64,000 nt of DNA from NCBI RefSeq assembly GCF_007858185.1, contig NZ_VFES01000014.1, forward strand, positions 124,001-188,000, given 5' to 3'. A model generated the notes under the pieces. That model was given only the letters and a program-made list of their open reading frames with translations. It had not been told where the DNA came from and searched no databases. This document shows positions 28,234-36,844 of the stretch, piece by piece. Origin of the DNA: Pseudomonas grimontii. GTDB taxonomy: Bacteria; Pseudomonadota; Gammaproteobacteria; Pseudomonadales; Pseudomonadaceae. The position numbers were made by a program, and so were the translations under genes. Positions within the stretch are counted from its first letter, which is position 1, and every line of letters begins with the position of its first letter.

Positions 28234-30123
28234 ATGAATAAAAACTTGCGTTTCAGCCATAAAATCCTGCTTGCAGCCTCCCTTATCGTCATCGCGGCCT
28301 TCGCACTGTTCACCCTCTACAACGACTACCTGCAACGCAACGCCATTCGCGACGACCTCAACAATTACCTGCATGAAATGGGCGATGTCACCGCCAGCAA
28401 CATTCAGACCTGGCTCACCGGGCGCATTGCGCTGGTGGAAAACGCGGCACAAAACATCGCCATCAACCCTGAGCCTTCGACCGTTGCCAGCCTGCTGGAG
28501 CAGAAAGCCCTGACGTCGTCCTTCATGGCTACCTACGTGGGCGACAGCAAAGGGGCCTTCACCATCCGCCCCGACACGAAGATGCCAGATGGCTTCGACC
28601 CACGCGTTCGGCCTTGGTACAAGGGCGCCCAAAGCAGCAACGGCTCAACACTGACCGAACCGTATATCGATGCCGCTACCGGGCAGTTGATCATTTCCAT
28701 CGCCACCCCCAGCGCCAAAGGCGGCCAGAGCATCGGCGTGGTGGGCGGCGACCTGAGCCTGCAAACCCTGGTGGATAACATTGGTGCGCTGAACTTCGGC
28801 GGCATGGGCTACGCGTTCCTGGTCAGCGCCGACGGCAAAGTGCTGGTGCACCCGGACAAAAACCTGGTGATGAAAACCCTGGCCGACATGTATCCAAAAA
28901 ACACGCCGAAGATCAGCGGCGACTTCGGTGAAGTCCAAGCCAACGGCAAGGACAACATCGTGACCTTCAGACCGATCAAGGGCCTGCCGTCGGTGCACTG
29001 GTACCTGGGCATTTCGGTGGATAAAGACAAATCCTACGCCATGCTCAGCGAATTCCGCACCTCGGCGGTGATCGCCACGCTCATTGCGGTGGTGATCATC
29101 ATTGCCTTGTTGGGCATGCTGATTCGCGTCCTGTTGCAACCGCTGCACGTGATGACCCGTGCCATGCAAGACATCGCCGACGGCGAAGGTGACCTGACTC
29201 GCCGCCTGACCATCGAGAATCACGATGAGTTCGGCACCCTGGGCACTGCATTCAATCGCTTCGTGGAGCGGATTCATACATCCATCCGCGAAGTATCCTC
29301 GGCCACCGAACAGGTCAATGAAGTCGCACTGCGGGTTGTCAGCGCGTCCAACTCGTCGATGGTCAACTCCGACGAACAGGCCAACCGCACCAACAGCGTT
29401 GCCGCCGCGATCAACGAACTGGGCGCCGCCGCCCAGGAAATCGCCCGTAACGCCGCACAAGCCTCCAATCAGGCCAGCGATGCGCGCCACCTGGCCGAAG
29501 ACGGTCAACAGGTGGTTGAGCGCAATATCAAGGCGATGACTCAGCTGTCTGCAATGATCAGTGCTTCAAGCAGCAATATCGAAGCACTTAACAGCAAGAC
29601 GGTGAATATCGGCCAGATTCTCGAAGTGATCACCAGTATTTCCCAGCAAACCAACCTGCTGGCATTGAACGCTGCCATCGAAGCTGCACGCGCCGGGGAA
29701 GCCGGGCGCGGGTTTGCGGTGGTCGCCGATGAAGTGCGTAACCTGGCCCATCGCACCCAGGAATCGGCACAGCAAGTACAAAAGATGATCGAGGAACTGC
29801 AAGTCGGCGCCCGAGACTCCGTCAGCACCATGAGCGACAGCCAGCGCCACAGCCATGACAGCGTGGAAATCGCCAACCTGGCCGGTGAGCGCCTTAACAG
29901 CGTGACCCAACGTATTGGCGAGATCGACGGCATGAATCAATCGGTGGCCACCGCCACTGAGGAGCAGACCTCGGTCGTGGAGTCGATCAACATGGACATC
30001 ACCGAGATCAACACCCTCAATCAGGAAGGTGTGGAAAACCTGCAATCGACGCTGCGCGCATGCGCCGACCTGGAACAACAGGCGGCGCGGTTGAAACAGC
30101 TGGTGGGGAGCTTCCGGATCTGA
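28234..30123 (+). CDS. Methyl-accepting chemotaxis protein, PctA/PctB/PctC-like amino-acid receptor
   Basis: 629-residue chemoreceptor. Order: transmembrane helix (about 9-30), periplasmic dCache_1 domain (about 31-275), second helix (about 280-303), HAMP, then a cytoplasmic coiled coil with the signalling tip EVITSISQQTNLLALNAAIE and GRGFAVVADEVRNLAHRTQE. The pattern of the amino-acid-binding dCache_1 class is nearly complete: R126, W128, Y129, Y144 and D173 in PRVRPWYKG, TEPYIDA and VVGGDLSL. Position 121 is Phe where PctA has Tyr (PctA numbering recalled, not checked). The Shine-Dalgarno sequence is weak. The gene is followed by a hairpin terminator. Confidence 0.94.
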   Translation: MNKNLRFSHKILLAASLIVIAAFALFTLYNDYLQRNAIRDDLNNYLHEMGDVTASNIQTWLTGRIALVENAAQNIAINPEPSTVASLLEQKALTSSFMATYVGDSKGAFTIRPDTKMPDGFDPRVRPWYKGAQSSNGSTLTEPYIDAATGQLIISIATPSAKGGQSIGVVGGDLSLQTLVDNIGALNFGGMGYAFLVSADGKVLVHPDKNLVMKTLADMYPKNTPKISGDFGEVQANGKDNIVTFRPIKGLPSVHWYLGISVDKDKSYAMLSEFRTSAVIATLIAVVIIIALLGMLIRVLLQPLHVMTRAMQDIADGEGDLTRRLTIENHDEFGTLGTAFNRFVERIHTSIREVSSATEQVNEVALRVVSASNSSMVNSDEQANRTNSVAAAINELGAAAQEIARNAAQASNQASDARHLAEDGQQVVERNIKAMTQLSAMISASSSNIEALNSKTVNIGQILEVITSISQQTNLLALNAAIEAARAGEAGRGFAVVADEVRNLAHRTQESAQQVQKMIEELQVGARDSVSTMSDSQRHSHDSVEIANLAGERLNSVTQRIGEIDGMNQSVATATEEQTSVVESINMDITEINTLNQEGVENLQSTLRACADLEQQAARLKQLVGSFRI

Positions 30124-30130
30124 TCCAGGC

Positions 30131-30164
30131 ACCCGTCGCTGGATTCAGCGGCGGGTTATTTTTC
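30131..30164 (+). terminator. Intrinsic terminator after the chemoreceptor
   Basis: The stem acccgtcgctg / cagcggcgggt (one T-G pair) with a gatt loop is followed by tattttt. It overlaps the last codons of the convergent 57-residue gene. Confidence 0.75.
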
Positions 30165-30329
30165 TTCTATGGATTGGGACGTTTCCTGTTCCTGCTCCCA
30201 CAACTCGGCGGCACCTGGAAATTCGGTGCCGTCGTCACTGTCCAGCTCGTCCGGGTCATACCGGCTCAAACACCCCTCACCCAGTGTCGCGGGGGCTTTG
30301 GAGGTCGCTTTGTCGAGTGGGTCACTCAT
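30156..30329 (-). CDS. Small acidic conserved protein (57 aa)
   Basis: A 57-residue frame with ATG at 30329: MSDPLDKATSKAPATLGEGC, then SRYDPDELDSDDGTEFPGAA and a Glu/Gln-rich end (LWEQEQETSQSIEEK). It is strongly acidic and has no membrane segment or known domain. I recall similar short proteins annotated as hypothetical in other Pseudomonas genomes next to purU, but cannot verify this. It lies 86 bp downstream of purU on the same strand, so it may be the tail of that transcript. Coding status is inferred from codon pattern and position. Confidence 0.65.
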   Translation of the reverse strand: MSDPLDKATSKAPATLGEGCLSRYDPDELDSDDGTEFPGAAELWEQEQETSQSIEEK

Positions 30330-30415
30330 CAGTCAATCCTCAACGGCAGACAAAGAAAAAGGGCCTGCAGCGATTTAACGCCCAGGCCCTCCATTCTTCA
30401 ATCCGAACGCGTTGA

Positions 30416-31264
30416 TCAGAACACGACGGTCTTGTTGCCGTGCACCAGCACGCGGTCTTCCAGGTGATAGCGCAGGCCACGGGCCAGTACCATCTTCTCG
30501 ACATCCCGACCAAACCGCACCATGTCCTCAATGCTGTCGCTGTGGCTGACGCGCACCACGTCCTGCTCGATGATCGGACCGGCATCCAGCTCTTCGGTGA
30601 CGTAATGGCAGGTTGCGCCAATCAACTTCACGCCACGCAGCGAAGCCTGGTGGTAAGGCTTGGCCCCCACAAACGACGGCAGGAAGCTGTGGTGAATGTT
30701 GATCACCTTGCCCGCGTATTCGCGGCACAGCTCCGGCGGCAGGATCTGCATGTAGCGCGCCAGCACGACCACGTCGGCCTCGTGCTGCTTGACCAGGCGA
30801 GAGACCTCGGCGAACGCCGGCTCCTTGTCCTGCGGGTTGACGGGCACGTGGTAGTAGGGAATGCCATGCCACTCGACCATGCTGCGCAGGTCGTCATGGT
30901 TGGAGATCACGCAAGCGATCTCGCAGTCCAGCTCATCGCTGTGCCAGCGGTGCAGCAAGTCAGCCAGGCAGTGGGATTCGCGGCTGGCCATCAACACCAC
31001 GCGCTTTTTCTGCTCGGTGTCGGTGATGTGCCAGGTCATCGAAAACTCTTCTGCGATTGGCGCAAATGCCTCGCGGAAAGCCTCAAGACCAAAGGGCAGC
31101 GTGTCGGCACGGATTTCGTGACGCATGAAGAACCAACCGCTGAGATTGTCCGAGTGATGACTCGCCTCGGTGATCCAGCCGTTGTGGGAGGCCAGAAAGT
31201 TACTGACTTTGGCAACGATGCCGACCCGGTCCGGGCAAGCAATCACCAGCCGAAAAGTGCGCAT
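30416..31264 (-). CDS. purU: Formyltetrahydrofolate deformylase PurU
   Basis: Hydrolyses 10-formyl-THF to THF and formate, balancing one-carbon pools. It is 282 residues long from ATG 31264 (MRTFRLVIACPDRVGIVAKV). An N-terminal ACT domain (about 5-80) is followed by the formyltransferase-like catalytic domain with NIHHSFLPSFVGAKPYHQAS and the catalytic Asp in GATCHYVTEELDAGPIIEQD. Pseudomonads often hold several purU paralogues; this one neighbours mvaT. The upstream in-frame ATG at 31300 is not supported. Confidence 0.95.
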   Translation of the reverse strand: MRTFRLVIACPDRVGIVAKVSNFLASHNGWITEASHHSDNLSGWFFMRHEIRADTLPFGLEAFREAFAPIAEEFSMTWHITDTEQKKRVVLMASRESHCLADLLHRWHSDELDCEIACVISNHDDLRSMVEWHGIPYYHVPVNPQDKEPAFAEVSRLVKQHEADVVVLARYMQILPPELCREYAGKVINIHHSFLPSFVGAKPYHQASLRGVKLIGATCHYVTEELDAGPIIEQDVVRVSHSDSIEDMVRFGRDVEKMVLARGLRYHLEDRVLVHGNKTVVF

Positions 31265-31609
31265 TAGGGGGGAACTCCAGAACTTCGCAAAGGCCGCCAT
31301 TCTAGCGATTGTGCAGAAAAACTGCAGTATTCGTTGAGCCTTATTCTGATCCCCTGCCCTGCCCCCCCCTTAATAGCGCATGGTTTTACCAGCGCTATAT
31401 GAACGAACAGCGCAAGCCGCAGCAATTATGCAAATTTTAAGGACATTATTTTCGGGTTAGCACCTATTAATTAACTCGATCGCATAGCGCCTTCACAAAC
31501 ATTCAAAGTAATTCACCTAAATGCGCTCTTAAATGTTTACTTGAGGAAACCGCCTGACTATTATTGGGCCACTATCCTGTCAATCAGCGTTCTACATAAG
31601 GTAGTCCAC
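31265..31609. other. AT-rich divergent intergenic region purU / mvaT
   Basis: 345 bp, markedly more A/T-rich than the surrounding genes (for example ttattaattaactcgatcg). It contains the mvaT promoter match at 31536-31564. AT-rich DNA of this type is what MvaT itself binds, so autoregulation is plausible. No small gene is seen. Confidence 0.6.
31536..31564 (+). promoter_or_regulatory. Probable sigma-70 promoter of mvaT
   Basis: tttact (-35, four of six) and tattat (-10, five of six) are separated by exactly 17 bp. The predicted start is near 31571, about 40 nt before the mvaT ATG. Confidence 0.6.
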
Positions 31610-31984
31610 ATGTCTCTGATCAACGAATACCGTGCCACCGAAGAAGCTATCAAAGAGCTGCAAGCTCGTTTGAAGAATCTGTCCCAAGATGACAAACTCA
31701 AAACCGAGCTGGAATTCGAAGGCAAACTGCGCACCCTCATGGGCGAGTACTCCAAATCCCTGCGTGACATCATCGCGCTGCTGGATCCAGAGTCGAAAGT
31801 TAAAGCACCCCGTGGCGCCGTAAAAACTACCGGCACCAAACGTGCTCGCAAGGTCAAGCAATACAAAAACCCGCACAACGGCGAAGTGATTGAAACCAAA
31901 GGCGGCAACCACAAAACCCTGAAAGAGTGGAAAGCCAAGTGGGGCGGTGATGTGGTTGAAGGCTGGGCTACCCTGCTGGGCTAA
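31610..31984 (+). CDS. mvaT: H-NS-family xenogeneic silencer MvaT
   Basis: 124-residue nucleoid-associated protein that silences AT-rich, horizontally acquired genes and modulates virulence traits. ATG 31610 gives MSLINEYRATEEAIKELQAR. The N-terminal coiled coil (about 1-60) mediates oligomerisation. The C-terminal AT-hook-like domain includes KRARKVKQYKNPHNGEVIET and KGGNHKTLKEWKAKWG; the GGN loop and neighbouring Lys/Arg insert in the minor groove. Its length and ending (WATLLG) match MvaT, not its paralogue MvaU, as far as I can recall. It has its own promoter and terminator. Confidence 0.96.
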   Translation: MSLINEYRATEEAIKELQARLKNLSQDDKLKTELEFEGKLRTLMGEYSKSLRDIIALLDPESKVKAPRGAVKTTGTKRARKVKQYKNPHNGEVIETKGGNHKTLKEWKAKWGGDVVEGWATLLG

Positions 31985-32019
31985 GCTTCGCCAGGTCTGC
32001 GCTTGATACGCGACCCATT

Positions 32020-32046
32020 AAAAACGCCAGCCTGCTGGCGTTTTTT
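32020..32046. terminator. Bidirectional intrinsic terminator mvaT / sbcB
   Basis: Perfect stem cgccagc / gctggcg with loop ct, flanked by A4-5 and T6. It lies between the convergent mvaT and sbcB stops and can serve both. Confidence 0.93.
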
Positions 32047-32073
32047 ATTGATCGTCTTTTCTACAAACCGCTA

Positions 32074-33501
32074 TTACGCATTCACACGAGCGGCTAAAGA
32101 GTCAGCATATTCCTGCCACTGCTCCAGCACCTGCTGCTGAAACGGCGTGGCACTAACGGCCAACTCCTGCCGAGCCTGATTAAATGCCTCCAGGGTATTC
32201 GGCGCGCCGAATTGAGGATTTTCCAAACGTTGCTGACAGAAAAGTTTCCAGCGTTGTTGCTCCTCGCTGTTCAGCGTATCGGGGAAGTTACGCGCCCGGT
32301 AGCGAAACAATAGTTCAGGCAAACGGTGATCATCAAAAGGCCACTGCTGGCTAGCTAATTGCGCAGGCTCAGCCGCCCGGACTTGCTCGCATAAGCGTCG
32401 ATCACGATCCCCGATAAAACCCTCGTAAAGCTGCTGTTCCGGGTCTGAACTCGGTGCAAAATCTTCCTCGGCGTAAATGACCGCCAACTTATCGCGCCAA
32501 AGTTCCTGTGCGTCAGTTAGCCGCAGCGCCCGCGCCTGGCAAATATCCATATCCAATTGCAGGCGCTCACGATCCTCGGCCCGCAGTACGTTCAAGGGCG
32601 CGACCACGGGGCAACGGTTGATATGCACCAACTTGAGCGGCACCGGCAGCTCACCTTCGGCAAGGTCCTCACGACGGGTATACAGGCGTTGGCGCAAGGC
32701 AGCGGCATCCAGGTCCAGCAGCCCCTGGGGATCGAGCCCAAGGTCGCAGACAATCAGCGCATTGCGGTTGCGCGGGTGCCAGGCCAAGGGCAGCACGACC
32801 CCCAGGTAATGACGCTCGGCAGAAAAACGTCCGGAGATATGCACCATGGGTTGCAGCAAGCGCACCTGGTCCATCACCCGTTGCTTGCTGCGCAGTTGAA
32901 ACAGCCAGTCGTATAGCTTGGGCTGCTTCTCACGAATCAGGCGCGCCAGGGCGATCGTGGCACGCACGTCGGATAACGCATCGTGGGCCTGGCCGTGGTC
33001 AATGCCGTTGGCGGCGGTCAGGCGCTCGAGCTTGAGGGTCACGCGCCCGTCCTGCTGCGGCCACTCGATGCCTTCCGGGCGCAGGGCGTAGGCAGTGCGA
33101 ACCACATCGATCAGGTCCCAACGGCTGTTACCGCCCTGCCATTCCCGCGCGTAGGGATCGAAAAAATTGCGATACAGGCTGTAGCGCGTCATTTCATCGT
33201 CAAACCGCAAGATGTTGTAGCCTGCGCCGCACGTACCCGGAGCCGCCAGTTCGGCATGTACACGGGTCATGAAATCGGCCTCGGCCAGGCCTTTTTCCGC
33301 CAGTGTTAGAGGGGTGATGCCGGTAATGGCACAGGCGGCGGGATGGGGCAGGATGTCGTCGCTGGGCTGGCAGTAAAGATTGACCGGCGGGCCGACTTCG
33401 TTGAGATCGAGATCCGTGCGAATGCCGGCAACCTGGAGTGGGCGATCGCTGCGTGGGTTGATGCCGGTGGTTTCATAGTCGTACCAGAAAATGGAGGTCA
33501 C
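32074..33501 (-). CDS. sbcB: Exodeoxyribonuclease I
   Basis: 3'-to-5' single-strand DNA exonuclease acting in recombination and mismatch repair. A GTG start at 33501 (TSIFWYDYETTGINPRSDRP), preceded by an aggaa Shine-Dalgarno, gives 475 residues; the longer frame to 33642 has no similarity. DEDD catalytic residues are visible in FWYDYETTG (Asp8, Glu10), and in the HDALSDVRATIALARLI segment. The C-terminal ExoI SH3-like and helical domains (WHPRNRNALIVCDLGLDPQG; LFRYRARNFPDTLNSEEQQR) follow. It converges with mvaT. Confidence 0.95.
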   Translation of the reverse strand: MTSIFWYDYETTGINPRSDRPLQVAGIRTDLDLNEVGPPVNLYCQPSDDILPHPAACAITGITPLTLAEKGLAEADFMTRVHAELAAPGTCGAGYNILRFDDEMTRYSLYRNFFDPYAREWQGGNSRWDLIDVVRTAYALRPEGIEWPQQDGRVTLKLERLTAANGIDHGQAHDALSDVRATIALARLIREKQPKLYDWLFQLRSKQRVMDQVRLLQPMVHISGRFSAERHYLGVVLPLAWHPRNRNALIVCDLGLDPQGLLDLDAAALRQRLYTRREDLAEGELPVPLKLVHINRCPVVAPLNVLRAEDRERLQLDMDICQARALRLTDAQELWRDKLAVIYAEEDFAPSSDPEQQLYEGFIGDRDRRLCEQVRAAEPAQLASQQWPFDDHRLPELLFRYRARNFPDTLNSEEQQRWKLFCQQRLENPQFGAPNTLEAFNQARQELAVSATPFQQQVLEQWQEYADSLAARVNA

Positions 33502-33667
33502 GGGCTGTTCCTGTGCTGAAGATCGACAAAGTCTAGGCGTTGAGCCGTGTTCGGGGCCAGCACCAATTACACTGTACAAACATCCAGCAAAACCTTGAAT
33601 AGTTGCTTCCATCGCCGACGCTGTTAGCATCCGTGTCTCCAACCGCTCTGCACTGCCAAGGATCGCG

Positions 33668-34360
33668 ATGCCATCAGCCCCATTGGATACCCTCTACCAG
33701 ATCGAGACCCCGGAGGGCATCGACCTGCCACTTCGCCCCGCCGGCCTGGTGCCACGGGCGCTGGCATTTGCCTTCGACCTCGGCGCACGTGCAGTGATCA
33801 TGGGCGTGCTGCTGGTGCCATTGGCGTTGCTCGGCAATATAGGTATCGGCCTGGGGTCGCTTCTGCTGTTCCTGGTCAGTTGGTGGTACATGGTACTGTT
33901 CGAGGTACTCAACCAGGGCTGCTCACCGGGCAAACAGGTCATGGGCTTACGGGTCGTGCAGGACGACGGCACCCCCATAGGCTGGTCAGCGTCGCTGATT
34001 CGCAACCTCCTGCGGTTTGTCGACATGCTGCCTTTCGGCTACTTTCTCGGCGCAATCAGTTGCCTGCAACACCCTCACTTCAAACGCCTTGGCGACCTGG
34101 CCGCCGGCACCCTGGTGGTCTACCGCGAACAGCCTCTGGCACGTCCACAGGTACCTCAAGCTGCGGCACTGCGCTTGCCGTTTGCCCTGGACCTGAGTGA
34201 GCAGCGAGCGATTCTTGGCTTCGCGGAACGCCAGGGTGAACTGTCCGTAGAACGGGTACACGAGCTCGCCTCGATCCTTGCAACGCCGCTGCAAGTGTCT
34301 CCGGCCCGCGCCGTGGAGCAACTCAATGGCGTGGCCCGCGGCCTGCTGGGGCCAACATGA
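33668..34360 (+). CDS. RDD-family membrane protein (first gene of six-gene cluster)
   Basis: 230-residue protein with an RDD domain in residues about 20-150: VPRALAFAFDLGARAVIMGV, a second helix (LGNIGIGLGSLLLFLVSWWY) and CSPGKQVMGLRVVQDDGTP then SLIRNLLRFVD. The conserved Arg and two Asp that name the family are present. The C-terminal 80 residues are soluble and helical (SEQRAILGFAERQGELSVER). Some RDD proteins have been linked to ion or ligand transport; no function is established here. Its stop overlaps the next gene by four bases. Confidence 0.9.
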   Translation: MPSAPLDTLYQIETPEGIDLPLRPAGLVPRALAFAFDLGARAVIMGVLLVPLALLGNIGIGLGSLLLFLVSWWYMVLFEVLNQGCSPGKQVMGLRVVQDDGTPIGWSASLIRNLLRFVDMLPFGYFLGAISCLQHPHFKRLGDLAAGTLVVYREQPLARPQVPQAAALRLPFALDLSEQRAILGFAERQGELSVERVHELASILATPLQVSPARAVEQLNGVARGLLGPT

Positions 34361-35337
34361 AGCAGAGTCTTTTCGAAAGCCGTCACCAACACCAGTGGCA
34401 ATCTTTTGCCGAACAACTGAAACAGTTGGAACAAGGCAAGGCCAAGGCCAGTGACGTGGCCGATTTCCCTCATCAATACCGACGCCTATGCCAGCACCTG
34501 GCCCTCGCCCAGGAGCGCGGCTACAGCAGTTACCTGGTGGACCCCCTGCAACAACTGGCGTTGCGCGGCCATCAACAACTGTATCGCCACCGCAGCCAAT
34601 TGGCGGCGAATGTGCTGGGTTTCATACTCGCCGACTTCCCGCGACTGGTGCGAGAACAGTGGCGTTTCGTGTTGATTGCCAGCCTGCTGTTCTTTGGCAG
34701 CCTGCTGGGCATTGCCCTGCTGGTCTACCTGTTCCCCGACCTGATCTACAGCATTGTCAGCCCCCAGCAGGTGGCCGAGATGCAGGGCATGTATGACCCT
34801 GAGGCCAGCCGGCTGGGGCGCGCCGCCGAACGTGCGTCGAGCGAAGACTGGATGATGTTTGGCTACTACGTCATGCACAACATCGGTATCGCCTTTCAGA
34901 CATTTGCCGCCGGTTTGCTGTTCGGCCTGGGCAGTGTGTTTTTCCTGATATTCAACGGGCTGATCATCGGCGCGGTTTCCGGGCACCTGACCGAAATCGG
35001 CTATGGGCAGACCTTCTGGTCATTTGTCATCGGCCATGGGGCCTTTGAGTTGACGGCCATTGCACTCGCCGGTGCCGCGGGCTTGCAACTGGGCTGGGCG
35101 TTGATCGCCCCGGGGCAACTGACCCGTGGCGAATCCCTGCGGCTCGCAGCGCGCAAGAGTGTGCAACTGCTGTGCGGTGTCATGGTGTTCCTGCTGATCG
35201 CCGCATTTATCGAAGCCTACTGGTCTTCCACCACCCAGATCGCCCCTTGGGTCAAATACCTGGTAGGCGCTGCACTCTGGCTGCTGGTGGCGACTTACCT
35301 TACCTTTGCCGGACGGACTCGCCATGCGCCTGAGTAA
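34357..35337 (+). CDS. SpoIIM/DUF95-family membrane protein
   Basis: 326 residues. A soluble N-terminal helical region (about 1-100; SRHQHQWQSFAEQLKQLEQG) is followed by about five transmembrane helices. The DUF95 core is FQTFAAGLLFGLGSVFFLIF then NGLIIGAVSGHLTEIGYGQT and FVIGHGAFELTAIALAGAAG, in which the conserved His-Gly and Glu are characteristic. In Bacillus SpoIIM is part of the engulfment machinery with SpoIID and SpoIIP; Pseudomonas does not sporulate and no such partners are here. It overlaps the RDD gene by four bases and the next gene by 14. Confidence 0.9.
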   Translation: MKQSLFESRHQHQWQSFAEQLKQLEQGKAKASDVADFPHQYRRLCQHLALAQERGYSSYLVDPLQQLALRGHQQLYRHRSQLAANVLGFILADFPRLVREQWRFVLIASLLFFGSLLGIALLVYLFPDLIYSIVSPQQVAEMQGMYDPEASRLGRAAERASSEDWMMFGYYVMHNIGIAFQTFAAGLLFGLGSVFFLIFNGLIIGAVSGHLTEIGYGQTFWSFVIGHGAFELTAIALAGAAGLQLGWALIAPGQLTRGESLRLAARKSVQLLCGVMVFLLIAAFIEAYWSSTTQIAPWVKYLVGAALWLLVATYLTFAGRTRHAPE

Positions 35338-36844
35338 TGCCAGCGTGGCGATTCGCCCGCGTACCGCATGGGAGGCCATGGACCTTGGGGTACTAATGGC
35401 CCGGGAACATCGCCTGCTGTTGATGAGCAGTTGGGCGCTGGTGACCCTGCCGGTTTTTGCCCTGCTTACCGCGTTGCTGTGGAAATACCCGTCCACAGCC
35501 ATGTTCCTGTTCTGGTGGTTCAAACCGGCGTTCGACCGCTTGCCTCTATATATCCTCTCCAAAGCCCTGTTCGGCGAAACGCCAAGCCTTAAGCAGGCTG
35601 TGCGCGAATGGCCAAGACTGCTCAACCACCAACTGCTGGCCAGCCTGACCTGGCGCCGACTTAGCCTCAGCCGCAGTTTTGTGATGCCAGTCAGCCAGCT
35701 CGAAGGCCTGGACGGCCAGGCGCGTCAGAAACGCCTGGGCGTGCTGCAGCAGCGCAATTCCGGTGCGGCGCGCTGGTTGACCACCGTTGGGGTGCACCTG
35801 GAAATCGGGTTGTGGTTCGGCTGCATGGCGCTGTTCTATCTATTCATTCCGCAACAACTTGAACTGGATTGGGATTGGCAACGGTTGGCGCTGGCGACAG
35901 GCGCCGAGGGGGTCTGGCTGGAGCACTTGAGCAACGCCTTCTACGCCTTGATCCTGGTATTTTGGGAGCCCATCTACGTCGCCTGCGGTTTCAGCCTTTA
36001 TCTGAATCGTCGCACCCTACTGGAGGCGTGGGACCTGGAGCTGGTATTCCGACGCCTGCGCCAGCGCCTGAGCAATGTGGCGCCCCTGTTAATGCTGGTG
36101 CTCGGGCTGACCTTGCTGCCATTCAACCCGCCCGCCATGGCGGATGAAACCAAACCACTGCCACCCCAAAGCGCAAGCCAGTCCATCAAGTCGCTGCTGG
36201 ACAAACCACCCTTCAAAAATCCGGAAACCGTCACCCGCTATCGCTTTGGCGAAGAAAAGCCCGTCGTTAAAAACAAGGCGCACAGTGACGGCAAACTTCC
36301 GGCGTGGCTGCAGGCACTACTGGACAACCTCAACAGCGATACTTTCAAGCCTGTCGCCCAAGGCCTGGAAGTACTGTTATGGAGCCTGCTTATCGGTGGC
36401 GTGGCCCTGGTGATATGGCGTTATCGGGACTGGTTGCGCACCTTTGTCAGCCAGCGCGGGGCACGTATACCCAAAGCGGCGAAACCATCACCCGCGCAAT
36501 TGTTCGGCCTGGAACTGGGCACCGAGACCCTGCCTGAGGATATCGCCAGCACTGCCGAGCAACTCTGGCCTAACCAACCACGGGAAGCCCTCGGCCTTTT
36601 GTATCGTGGCCTGCTGAGCAGGTTGCTGCATGACTTCAACCTGCCCCTTAAAAGCGCTGACACCGAAGGTCAGGTCCTGCAACGCGTTCACCAGTTGCAA
36701 CAGCCGCAGTTGCTGGCCTTCAGTGATGAGTTGACTCGGCACTGGCAAAACCTTGCCTATGGCCACCACCTGCCCCCGGTCTCAGCCCAGCAGAAATTGT
36801 GCAACGATTGGCGCGTCCTGTTCAGTTCGGGAGGCGCCCAATGA
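35324..36844 (+). CDS. DUF4129 membrane protein
   Basis: 506 residues, ATG at 35324 (MRLSNASVAIRPRTAWEAMD) inside the end of the SpoIIM-type gene. Four to five hydrophobic segments lie in the first 280 residues (LLMSSWALVTLPVFALLTAL; AMFLFWWFKPAFDRLPLYIL; VHLEIGLWFGCMALFYLFIP; LSNVAPLLMLVLGLTLLPF). A periplasmic-looking stretch and another helix near 355-375 follow. The C-terminal DUF4129 domain (about 420-500; LWPNQPREALGLLYRGLLSR) is the part usually found beside MoxR and DUF58 genes. It overlaps the next gene by four bases. Confidence 0.88.
   Translation: MRLSNASVAIRPRTAWEAMDLGVLMAREHRLLLMSSWALVTLPVFALLTALLWKYPSTAMFLFWWFKPAFDRLPLYILSKALFGETPSLKQAVREWPRLLNHQLLASLTWRRLSLSRSFVMPVSQLEGLDGQARQKRLGVLQQRNSGAARWLTTVGVHLEIGLWFGCMALFYLFIPQQLELDWDWQRLALATGAEGVWLEHLSNAFYALILVFWEPIYVACGFSLYLNRRTLLEAWDLELVFRRLRQRLSNVAPLLMLVLGLTLLPFNPPAMADETKPLPPQSASQSIKSLLDKPPFKNPETVTRYRFGEEKPVVKNKAHSDGKLPAWLQALLDNLNSDTFKPVAQGLEVLLWSLLIGGVALVIWRYRDWLRTFVSQRGARIPKAAKPSPAQLFGLELGTETLPEDIASTAEQLWPNQPREALGLLYRGLLSRLLHDFNLPLKSADTEGQVLQRVHQLQQPQLLAFSDELTRHWQNLAYGHHLPPVSAQQKLCNDWRVLFSSGGAQ

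Noticed and set aside
34357..35337. Sporulation-related function for the SpoIIM-family gene
   Set aside because: Pseudomonads do not sporulate, and SpoIID/SpoIIP partners are absent; the name reflects only family membership.
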